A stretch of DNA of 64,000 nt from Sphingomonas sp. H160509. GTDB lineage: Bacteria; Pseudomonadota; Alphaproteobacteria; Sphingomonadales; Sphingomonadaceae. The translations under genes and the position numbers were made by a program. The stretch spans positions 94,405 to 158,404 of the forward strand of contig NZ_JAMXSR020000004.1 of assembly GCF_024124765.2 (NCBI RefSeq), read 5' to 3'. How positions within the stretch are numbered: the stretch's first letter is position 1; each line of letters begins with the position of its first letter. The notes below the pieces were generated by a model. The model saw nothing but the letters and a program-made list of their open reading frames with translations. It did no database searches and was not told where the DNA came from. Of this stretch, positions 17,391-24,013 are shown one piece after another.

Positions 17391-17497
17391 CTAGCGGCAG
17401 CAAACATCGCTACTGCGATGGCGACAAGCACCGGCGGGTAGTGGATCACCCGCCAAACGCGGCTGCCAGGTGGCGTACAAGGAAGGATCGGTGGCAT

Positions 17498-17734
17498 GAC
17501 GGCTCCCTGATTCACCTAGCCGCTAAGTCGGGCGGCTTTGCGCAGTGTGCTCCCTCCACCTAAAGACATGCAATTCGAAACGTAGTACATTCGCCAGGCT
17601 ATCAAGCCGAAGCAGGAAACAGCCGACCCTGAAGTAAGGCATTTGCGGATTTCAATTTCGCTCAAAGCGTTGCTCGCGATCTCGGCTCCTAACATGGCTT
17701 ATCTCATGTTACTCTTTCTCCGGGAGAAGGGTTG
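17498..17734. promoter_or_regulatory. Divergent intergenic region, CPBP / TPR protein
   Basis: 237 bases between the original CPBP start and the TPR gene. It likely contains promoters in both directions. An RBS-like GGGAGAAGGG lies just before the TPR protein start. No other structure was seen. Confidence 0.35.
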
Positions 17735-19315
17735 ATGCTCAAACTAACAGTCCTGCTATTCACCTGTGTCGCAACCGGCGTTGCTGCACAGGATGTTCCT
17801 GCGGCCGAGTCTCACGCTCCAGCAGAGCACGACGGGATGAACCATGGCGACATGGCTGCGCCTAAAACGCCTCAGATCATGCCGGGTTATGGCAATGGCG
17901 GCTTCACGATCACCACCAAAGTGCCGCAGGCGCAGGCGTTCTTCACCAATGGGATGCAGCTTGCCCATGCTTTCGCCCATACTGCTGCGATCGCTGCAAT
18001 GGCCGAGGCGGTCCGGCTAGATCCAGCCTGCGCCATGTGTCTGTGGGGCCAAGCTTGGGCGTCAGGCCCGACGATAAACTACGGTAAGACCGCCGAGGAG
18101 ATTGCGCCGCTTGCCGAGATGGCTGTCAAGGCCGGCATGCTGGCAAAGACCGCGAGCACCGACCGCGAGAAGGCACTGATCCACGCGCTCCAGCTACGGT
18201 ACAACGATGGTGGCGGGAGCAAGCCGGGGGATCTTGCTTTTGCCAAGACAATGGCGACGCTCGCGGCACGCTATCCGGCCGACAACGAGATCGCGGTGAT
18301 GGCGGCTGACGCCTGGCTGATGACTGAGGCGAAAACACCCGACGATTGGAAAATAAACGCCGAGCTTGCGATGCCGCTCCTCGAAGGCGTGCTGAAGCGC
18401 AACCCCGACGACACGCCGGCGATCCACTTCTACATTCACGCGACCGAGGCCGCCGGCGTGCCGGTGCTGGCAGAGCGGTATGCGGACAAACTCGCCGGGC
18501 TTGCGCCTAAGGCCAGTCACCTGATCCATATGCCAAGCCATACCTTCTACTGGGTCGGGCGCTATCAGGACGCGGCTAACGCCAATACCCGCGCGGTGGC
18601 GATTGGCGTCGAAAATGCGCGCGTGCTTGGATTGCCGCCCCCCGCCGGCGTTTGGGGTCTGCCTTATCACGTCCACAACGTGACCTATGGGCTGGGTGGT
18701 GCACTAGAAGCAGGCGACGCAAAGACGGCACTGGCATTAGGGCGCCCGCTCGTCGAGGTCTCGCAGGTCCGCCCGAAAGCTAGCCCGTTCAGCCAGGTGA
18801 TCGCCGCTAGCGGTTATTTCGCGATGGCGCGGTTTTCTGAGCCGGCGGAGATCCTGGCGTTGCCGCAGCCCAAGCTGCTCACGCTGATCGCCGCTTGGCA
18901 TTATGCCCGCGGCGAGGCTCTGGCGCGTAAGGGTGATGCTGCTGGCGTCCGCGTCGAGGCCGCGGCCATCCAGGGTACGACGGGCAAGTTGAGCGACGAC
19001 GACGGCTCGCGTCAGGCTCAGCAGCTTACGCTTATTGCCCGCAACGTCCTGACCGGACGCGCCGCGATGCTCGAACATCGCACGCCCGATGCGATTATCG
19101 CGTTCCAGCAGGCAGCCGAGCTGCAGGAGGGTGTGGAGTTCTCGCTAATGACCGACCCGCCCGCTTGGTATTATCCCGTACGCCGCGACTTGGCCGCGGC
19201 GTTGCTGGCGGCTGGCGACACGGCCGGAGCGCGTAAGCAAGCCGAAGCAGCGTTGACGTATCGAACTAAGGACCCAGGCACGCTGGCTCTAATCAAGACG
19301 ATACGTCGGAACTAG
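17735..19315 (+). CDS. Secreted tetratricopeptide-repeat protein
   Basis: About 526 aa from ATG 17735. A signal peptide (MLKLTVLLFTCVATGVAAQ) is followed by a short His/Met-rich stretch (HAPAEHDGMNHGDMAAP) that could bind copper or another metal. Residues about 75-500 are helical repeats typical of TPR (for example AFAHTAAIAAMAEAVRLDPACAMCLWGQAW and the C-terminal RRDLAAALLAAGDTAGARKQ). A CAMC pair could bind metal or form a disulfide. Homologues are commonly annotated only as TPR proteins, exported to the periplasm. No operon partner. Confidence 0.85.
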   Translation: MLKLTVLLFTCVATGVAAQDVPAAESHAPAEHDGMNHGDMAAPKTPQIMPGYGNGGFTITTKVPQAQAFFTNGMQLAHAFAHTAAIAAMAEAVRLDPACAMCLWGQAWASGPTINYGKTAEEIAPLAEMAVKAGMLAKTASTDREKALIHALQLRYNDGGGSKPGDLAFAKTMATLAARYPADNEIAVMAADAWLMTEAKTPDDWKINAELAMPLLEGVLKRNPDDTPAIHFYIHATEAAGVPVLAERYADKLAGLAPKASHLIHMPSHTFYWVGRYQDAANANTRAVAIGVENARVLGLPPPAGVWGLPYHVHNVTYGLGGALEAGDAKTALALGRPLVEVSQVRPKASPFSQVIAASGYFAMARFSEPAEILALPQPKLLTLIAAWHYARGEALARKGDAAGVRVEAAAIQGTTGKLSDDDGSRQAQQLTLIARNVLTGRAAMLEHRTPDAIIAFQQAAELQEGVEFSLMTDPPAWYYPVRRDLAAALLAAGDTAGARKQAEAALTYRTKDPGTLALIKTIRRN

Positions 19316-19374
19316 GCTGTCTACTTTTCATCACGTTCAGCCATGTCGTTGTCTCAGAAGCGGCGACATACGCG

Positions 19375-19402
19375 ACATCCAAAAGTCAGGATATTCGCGA
19401 CA
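19375..19402. repeat. 28-bp res-like segment, copy 2 (half-conserved)
   Basis: The right half (GGATATTCGCGACA) and the central AAAAGTCAG match the palindrome at 15657-15684; the left terminal bases are diverged. Two further GCGACAT units lie just to the left (about 19363-19378). The gap holds no gene. It may be a decayed recombination site or the end of a lost element. Confidence 0.4.
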
Positions 19403-19452
19403 AACCGCCGATGAGGTAAAGGTTGGTCTCTGGCATAAGGATACAGCCTGCT

Positions 19453-19929
19453 TTACCAGTTGGTAATGATCCGCTCGGCTTCACGTGCGAGTTGCTTGAG
19501 CGTTGTCAGGTCCGGCGCCTCTTTATGAGCAATGGTGTCTGCTATACATAATGTACCCAGACCGTAACCGGCGCGATCGACCAGAGAAATGCCTATATAG
19601 AATCGAACGAATGGTGGAGCTGACACAGCAGAGAATCTTGAATATGTCTTATCTTTATGGGTATCTAGGATAACTAGCGGATCGCCAAGTTGTAGTATGA
19701 CTCGTTTGCAGATCAAACTAAAATGCGCATGTTCATCATCGTTTAGACCAATAGAGGTTACAAGCCTTTGATTATCTCCGCTTATTAACGAGATAAACGT
19801 AATAGGACTTTTCATATTAGTATATGCATCAATTGTGATGCGCTGAAGCTCAGAGTCCCGATGGCTGACCACAGCCTCTGTCTTATTGAACCTGACGAGA
19901 TGCTTCGATCCGTTTTCAGGTGATTCCAT
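19453..19929 (-). CDS. GAF-domain protein
   Basis: 158 aa, essentially one GAF domain: FNKTEAVVSHRDSELQRITI, then ITFISLISGDNQRLVTSIGL, VILQLGDPLVILDTHKD, PPFVRFYIGISLVDRAGYGL, and GTLCIADTIAHKE. The FYIGISLVD-GY-LGTLCIADT segment is typical of GAF domains at the N-terminus of sphingomonad sensor kinases. Here it stands alone without an output domain. No bilin-binding cysteine. The radC stop is 2 bases upstream, so the two could be cotranscribed. Ligand unknown. Confidence 0.8.
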   Translation of the reverse strand: MESPENGSKHLVRFNKTEAVVSHRDSELQRITIDAYTNMKSPITFISLISGDNQRLVTSIGLNDDEHAHFSLICKRVILQLGDPLVILDTHKDKTYSRFSAVSAPPFVRFYIGISLVDRAGYGLGTLCIADTIAHKEAPDLTTLKQLAREAERIITNW

Positions 19930-19931
19930 GG

Positions 19932-20703
19932 TTACAGTTTCCCTGCTGTGCGCAGACTAATAGCTTTTTTACGGCCGACGATGACATGGTCTATGAGGAC
20001 TATATCAAGTTGATCGCAGAGATCGGAAAGCCGCCGCGTGCACTTGATGTCATCCTCGCTAGGGCTTGGATCTCCACTGGGATGGTTATGCGCGACGATG
20101 ATGGAGGTGGCACCGAGCTCAATTGCACGTCCGACAATCTCTCGATTGTAAAAGGGGGGCGGAATTTACTGTTCCCACTGCCATCTCTTCATCCGCCAGC
20201 AACTCATTCCTAGGGTTTAGGTAAAGCGCCCTGACCCGTTCCCTCGTCTCGAACCCCATTTGAAATTTGAGATAGGTGAGAAGCGCAGACGATGTGCCTA
20301 TGATTGGCCGGTCGGCCGCTGTGCCTCGGAGTGAAAGAGCGACTGCTGACCGACACCAGCTTACGGCGTTGATGATTGCATCATCAGCGCCGACACGCCG
20401 CAAACGCGCGGACGAACCAGCAAGGACGGAAGCCAACGAGCCGAACTCGATCAAAAGAGCACGCGCGGTAGATGCCGGATCTAGTATTTTTGACGCGGAT
20501 CCTTTGATGAGTTCCTCGATCGCCCGGCGCTCCTCACCGCGCGATGGCGGCTCCAGATGCCCAGAGCGAGGAGAAGAAGCACCGGATAGCTCGAAGCTTC
20601 CTCCATCACCTGGTAGCCAAGCCGCCACATGCCGGGGGTAGTCAGACGGGCAACATGAGCCGTCGTCGAAAGAAGATGTAGTGCAGCTGCGCACAGGACC
20701 CAT
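19932..20703 (-). CDS. radC: RadC/JAB-domain protein, frameshifted
   Basis: Repaired, the C-terminal JAB1/MPN domain reads ERVRALYLNPRNELLADEEM, GTVNSAPFYNREIVGRAIEL, and the metal motif AHNHPSGDPSPSEDD, ending at the TAA at 19932. The N-terminal helical part (ALLIEFGSLASVLAG, about 20430) is that of UPF0758/RadC proteins. The frame breaks at six G (20154-20159 plus strand; five needed). The open frame begins at 20703 but overlaps the upstream membrane gene by more than 200 bases, so the true start is probably near 20560-20620. RadC-like proteins are common on mobile DNA as anti-restriction or repair accessories; function is not settled. Confidence 0.85.
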
Positions 20704-20972
20704 CCTTTTCCGCTCCGCACGCCAATGATCGCCAGTCCTGCTAGCAGGCCACAGTCGATCACCAGCAAGGAGCGCTCGAGACTGTAAAAGCGAGTTGCTG
20801 ATGATGATCCAAGAACCACCGTCGCTAATGCCGCAGTCCAGCAGAGTGCCGCGACCGCTAGCTCAGGCTGTCTGAGATAACCGACTATCCCCAGTGCACG
20901 ACCTCGGCCACGCCAAGCGAGAACCGAGAGCACAATTAGGATAGCCCAGAAACTCATGACGTAGAGGTCCAT
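20481..20972 (-). CDS. Small integral membrane protein, unknown
   Basis: 163 aa with about four hydrophobic segments (MSFWAILIVLSVLAW, AVAALCWTAALATVVL, LLVIDCGLLAGLAIIGV, YPVLLLLALGIW) and a basic C-terminus (RSAGRSRNSSKDPRQKY). No domain recognised. Similar small proteins occur in sphingomonads with no known role. The end overlaps the beginning of the radC frame, so the two may be translated together. Confidence 0.6.
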   Translation of the reverse strand: MDLYVMSFWAILIVLSVLAWRGRGRALGIVGYLRQPELAVAALCWTAALATVVLGSSSATRFYSLERSLLVIDCGLLAGLAIIGVRSGKGWVLCAAALHLLSTTAHVARLTTPGMWRLGYQVMEEASSYPVLLLLALGIWSRHRAVRSAGRSRNSSKDPRQKY

Positions 20973-21003
20973 GTGGGCGACCCATCATAGACCTCGCAAA
21001 GCG

Positions 21004-21372
21004 TCAATCGGCAGCAGCAGGAACTTGTGGTTCTAGTGCGGATATCCTGCTGCCAGGGGTGTTGGGCACGCAGGTGCTGGGTCCAAAGCCAGGTACATCG
21101 AAAACGCTTATTAATTCGGTCATTACCTGGTGTGCTTCTGCGATCTTTGACTGAGAAAGTAGCTGAAAGTTCAGACTATCGGCCATCAGTTGCATCGCCT
21201 CGATCGATCCCTTGTCCATGAAGACGCGAGCGTCGGTTCGCTCGCCCTGCATAGCGATCAGGCAGCTCAGTGTGTCGGTGATCCCTCGATTCGTGGAGCG
21301 CTCGGCAGTGATTACCGCCTTCTTCGTGTTTTGAACGTGTTCGATTGAGACGCGGGGCATGACATTCTCCAA
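21004..21372 (-). CDS. Hypothetical protein, soluble, unknown
   Basis: 122 aa (MENVMPRVSIEHVQNTKKAV). Mixed alpha/beta composition with no membrane segment; the C-terminal 30 residues (PGFGPSTCVPNTPGSRI) look disordered. The internal ATG at 21360 is an equally good start. It lies 22 bases downstream of the LuxR-type gene and in the same direction, so an operon is likely. No family recognised. Confidence 0.5.
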   Translation of the reverse strand: MENVMPRVSIEHVQNTKKAVITAERSTNRGITDTLSCLIAMQGERTDARVFMDKGSIEAMQLMADSLNFQLLSQSKIAEAHQVMTELISVFDVPGFGPSTCVPNTPGSRISALEPQVPAAAD

Positions 21373-21394
21373 GCCCGCGGCGTGTGTCCGGGGC

Positions 21395-21994
21395 TTACTC
21401 GTGGGGCCGTTCGAGGCTGTTTGCGATGCGCTGCGCGGAAGAGTCGTAAATCGCCGGAGCGGCGATCACGACGAGTGCAGCCAAAACAGCAATCGCGAGG
21501 ATCAGGGCAAGCCGCCGCAACGCGACGTCTGAATCCTGGTCCTGCCCACCGGAAGCAGAGAGCCGTTCGTCATCAAAAACGAAAGTGGATCGCTGTTCCC
21601 GAACCTCGGCGGGGTGCGGCAACTCTGCGGTGGGAAAGGGCCGATTGGCTATTGGCATCGACTGTCTAGACATCGGATATGGGGGGACGAAATCCTTGGG
21701 CGAGCCCTGCTCGGCTCCTGCCAGATTGCGCTCTACCGTTACGGTACCCGCGCCGGCACTTATCGATTCAAACCGTCGTAGCTGGTCTGCGGCGGACAAT
21801 CGTGAGATGCCCCCGAGCTTCTTGCGTGCGGAGAAGACGTGCGAGTTCACCGTGGATGGCTTTATGCCGAGCTGGTGAGCGATTTCCTCGGCTTTGCACT
21901 CATGGTGGGCAAGCCGCAGGCAATTCCGCTCCATCGGCGTCAGCGAGTTGTACAGCATCTGGTCCATCGCTTGCTCGCCATGCTCCATCAACAT
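21395..21994 (-). CDS. LuxR-type HTH regulator with C-terminal membrane anchor
   Basis: 199 aa. The DNA-binding domain is at the N-terminus (about residues 15-75: LTPMERNCLRLAHHECKAEE, IAHQLGIKPSTVNSHVFSAR), followed by a disordered linker and a single transmembrane helix (LALILAIAVLAALVVIAAPA, about 165-185). This inverted order (HTH first, membrane anchor last) recurs in sphingomonads and differs from response regulators, as there is no receiver domain. It may sense an envelope signal through its C-terminus. Start ATG at 21994; alternatives at 21967 and 21958. Confidence 0.85.
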   Translation of the reverse strand: MLMEHGEQAMDQMLYNSLTPMERNCLRLAHHECKAEEIAHQLGIKPSTVNSHVFSARKKLGGISRLSAADQLRRFESISAGAGTVTVERNLAGAEQGSPKDFVPPYPMSRQSMPIANRPFPTAELPHPAEVREQRSTFVFDDERLSASGGQDQDSDVALRRLALILAIAVLAALVVIAAPAIYDSSAQRIANSLERPHE

Positions 21995-22419
21995 CTCTGC
22001 CGCCAGTCTCAGCGAAACGTACCTGTCGGGTGTATTAAGCTAGGTCTGCTGACGACAGGCCTACGACTTGGCCCCCTGGAGGTCCATATGACGGGAGCGC
22101 ATTATGGATTGGCACGGTAAGCGCCTGCCATGCTGAGTGAACTGGCGGTTGCGGGATTTTGCCTCGCATAGACAATTTGGGCGCGACCAACGAAGTCGCC
22201 TACCGCTGGCGACTGCCGACCCGCGTTGCCAAAATCGCTCGGCCCGATCCCCACACAAAAAGCGTCATTTCGGCTCTGAAAACGCTTGGACATTGGTTTG
22301 TAAGGAACAGCACGATTCAGTCTGTCAATAGATGCAATGTATTGAAAATATTTATGCTATGACCCGATTCGGTTCAGTTATCGGCGTACCAGCTATCGCT
22401 CCTAGGGGAGTTTTTAGTC
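21995..22419. other. Intergenic stretch, nothing recognised
   Basis: 425 bases. Several 60-70-codon frames exist on both strands but none has a domain or ribosome site. The last 100 bases before 22420 are AT-rich, consistent with a promoter for the small gene that follows. Confidence 0.35.
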
Positions 22420-22665
22420 ATGCCCTCTTTTGAAGACTCTGCACGACGAGAGCGCGAGTATATCGCAGCTCAACTTCATATTACTGTCTCGGAATTGGCT
22501 CGATATCCCTATTGCGCAGGTGTTGAAAGCGTGCGCGGTAAGGTCGCACTTATGATACATTGGCTAGACGATACCCCCGATGGCGTCATCCGAGATGGGA
22601 GTATGCGGGGGATCATTCATCACCGATATCGAACTACCAACGTGGCGGTAAAAGATACTGAATAA
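22420..22665 (+). CDS. Small hypothetical protein
   Basis: 81 aa (MPSFEDSARREREYIAAQLH). Soluble, charged, with one CAG-type cysteine. The ATG is preceded by AGGGGAG about 10 bases upstream, and codon use looks natural. No domain recognised. It stands alone between two AT-rich gaps. Confidence 0.5.
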   Translation: MPSFEDSARREREYIAAQLHITVSELARYPYCAGVESVRGKVALMIHWLDDTPDGVIRDGSMRGIIHHRYRTTNVAVKDTE

Positions 22666-22975
22666 TATTACTAATCATCAACTTTCAGAATGGCGGGTAA
22701 TTTTATTACTGGAGGGGCCCTTAGGGACCGAAGCTCTTCTTGAACTACTAGCATGGTAATGCTGGGACTGCTGCCCGGCTAAATTAACTTACGAAAACAG
22801 CTTCTGCATTCAGCTTAAGCGCCGGAGTAAACGCGGCCAACGTCTCAAATAGCGGTCATGAGCGACTTTCCGGGTTCGTTTTATGCGTCGACCCGAGTTA
22901 GCTAATTTCGCACAATCTGAGATTGTCAGATACCAATCAAGTACCTAGATGCGCCTTCTGAATTGGAGGCGTTTT
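22666..22975. promoter_or_regulatory. Intergenic region upstream of MucR
   Basis: 310 bases with no gene. It contains AT-rich stretches (for example around 22670-22710 and 22900-22950) expected of a MucR-family promoter, since these regulators bind AT-rich DNA and repress themselves. GGAGGC precedes the MucR ATG by about 5 bases. No specific site could be assigned. Confidence 0.35.
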
Positions 22976-23477
22976 ATGTCTGACACTACCCTCGACCTTA
23001 ACCCCCGTTGAACTCGCCATCGAGTTGACGATCGCCTGGCTGGCTAACCCCAATACGCGTACCAATGCTGACGATGTTCCAGCCTTCTTGAACAAAATGT
23101 ATCAAACTGTTTCGGTGCTGGTCGGCGGAAACGCTACGGCTGCTGAGCCCGAGGCACCTGCTCAAGAATACACCCCGGCCGTGACGGCTCGTAAGTCGCT
23201 TGCCAGTCCCGATCACATCATCAGCATGATCGATGGCAAGCCGTACAAGACGCTGCGTCGTCATCTCGCGACTAATGGCATGACGCCAATGGAGTATCGC
23301 GAGCGTTATGGCCTGAAGGCTGATTACCCCATGGTCGCTCCTACCTATTCGGAAGCGCGCCGTACCATGGCTAAGAGCATCGGGCTGGGTCGCAAGCCCG
23401 GCCAGACGAATATAGCTATGGCAGACGCCAAGCCGGCTCCGCGCAAGCGCAAGGCCGAAGAGGCCGCAGTGGAATAA
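22976..23477 (+). CDS. MucR/Ros-family transcription regulator, zinc ligands absent, frameshift at codon 9-11
   Basis: About 166 aa when repaired. The ATG at 22976 gives MSDTTLDLNP and then runs out of frame at five C (23002-23006); with four C it continues VELAIELTIAWLANPNTRT into the long open frame. The Ros core is at about 85-145: KPYKTLRRHLATNGMTPMEYRE and YGLKADYPMVAPTYSEAR. The usual CxxC/H zinc ligands are missing (SMID replaces the Cys pair, and the second His is gone), as in the zinc-free Ml proteins of Mesorhizobium. The basic C-terminal tail is typical. MucR proteins control exopolysaccharide and surface genes, so it is a possible regulator of the amyloid-like operon (speculative). 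Confidence 0.88.
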
Positions 23478-23484
23478 TTTTACG

Positions 23485-23516
23485 GGGCTGGCTTCCTCGA
23501 AACAGGGAGCCGGCCC
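23485..23516 (+). terminator. Hairpin after mucR
   Basis: GGGCTGGCTTCC (23485-23496) pairs with GGGAGCCGGCCC (23505-23516) with two G-U pairs around an 8-base loop. The stem is strong, but the following sequence (TTCCAAT) is only weakly T-rich, so it is a probable but not ideal terminator. Confidence 0.5.
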
Positions 23517-23612
23517 TTCCAATAGTGCGGCACTGACTACTTTGGGCACCAATTTTTACAAACCTAACGAAGGTTTGCGCGTGCGCCGGGGTTCAAGCTA
23601 TGACGCTCCGCC

Positions 23613-23783
23613 ATGCAAGGCATCGAGCGCATGACGGAGCGAAGCTTCGAGGCAGGGTTGGTCAGCAGTCGCACGGCTGAGGGCAGTTTTGACGACTGCC
23701 CCTACGATGAATGGCTCGCTCCAAATCTAAGGCGCGCCTGGGTTTACGGCTGGGCATCCGGCAAAAAAGAGTCGCCCCTGTAG
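23613..23783 (+). CDS. Ribosome-modulation-factor-like miniprotein
   Basis: 56 aa. The segment SFEAGLVSSRTAEGSFDDCP, then YDEWLAPNLRRAWVYGWASG has the RMF/CrpP signature: an aromatic-x-x-G start, CPY, then R-x-x-W-x-x-GW-x-x-G near the end. RMF binds 70S ribosomes and promotes dimer formation in stationary phase; related small proteins have other roles. An internal ATG at 23631 could be the start. Not preceded by a strong RBS. It stands alone after mucR. Confidence 0.6.
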   Translation: MQGIERMTERSFEAGLVSSRTAEGSFDDCPYDEWLAPNLRRAWVYGWASGKKESPL

Positions 23784-24013
23784 ACTGAAGCTGCGGCTCA
23801 GTTGACGGTGTATGCCGGTGGACAAGCCCCCCGCCGCAGCGTTTTAGACTCATGGCTTTCTGCGGTTGGGAAGTGCCGTCGCTTCCCGCTACGGACGCCT
23901 ATATGACTTCCCGTCGTGAGTAGCCCGGGCCCACCCCGTACCAAGGTTGACGGCTGATTCGAGGAGCAAACTCTTTCAACCGACCGCTCCGCAATCAGGT
24001 ACTACTACACCGA

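Larger units (their letters stand above)
15729..17497 (-). pseudogene. CPBP-family intramembrane protease gene interrupted by IS5
   Basis: The C-terminal part (15729-16524) contains the CPBP/Abi motifs: VIEEIITRG (EExxxR), FGAGHWAN and GEHFAWNF (HxxxN), with several membrane helices. The N-terminal 36 codons lie at 17497-17391 (MPPILPCTPPGSRVWRVIHY onwards). Removing the IS5 copy and one CTAG duplication joins them in frame (107 + 796 = 903 bases, 300 codons), giving ...MFAAARQTVRLLGIKPH. So an intact 300-aa intramembrane protease was split by recent insertion. Family members cleave membrane proteins or confer immunity to bacteriocins. The remaining ORF from 16580 begins inside the IS and probably makes no functional product. 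Confidence 0.85.

Noticed and set aside
19920..20213. Plus-strand 97-codon ORF
   Set aside because: Antisense to the radC JAB domain, whose AHNHPSGDPSPSEDD motif is read on the minus strand.
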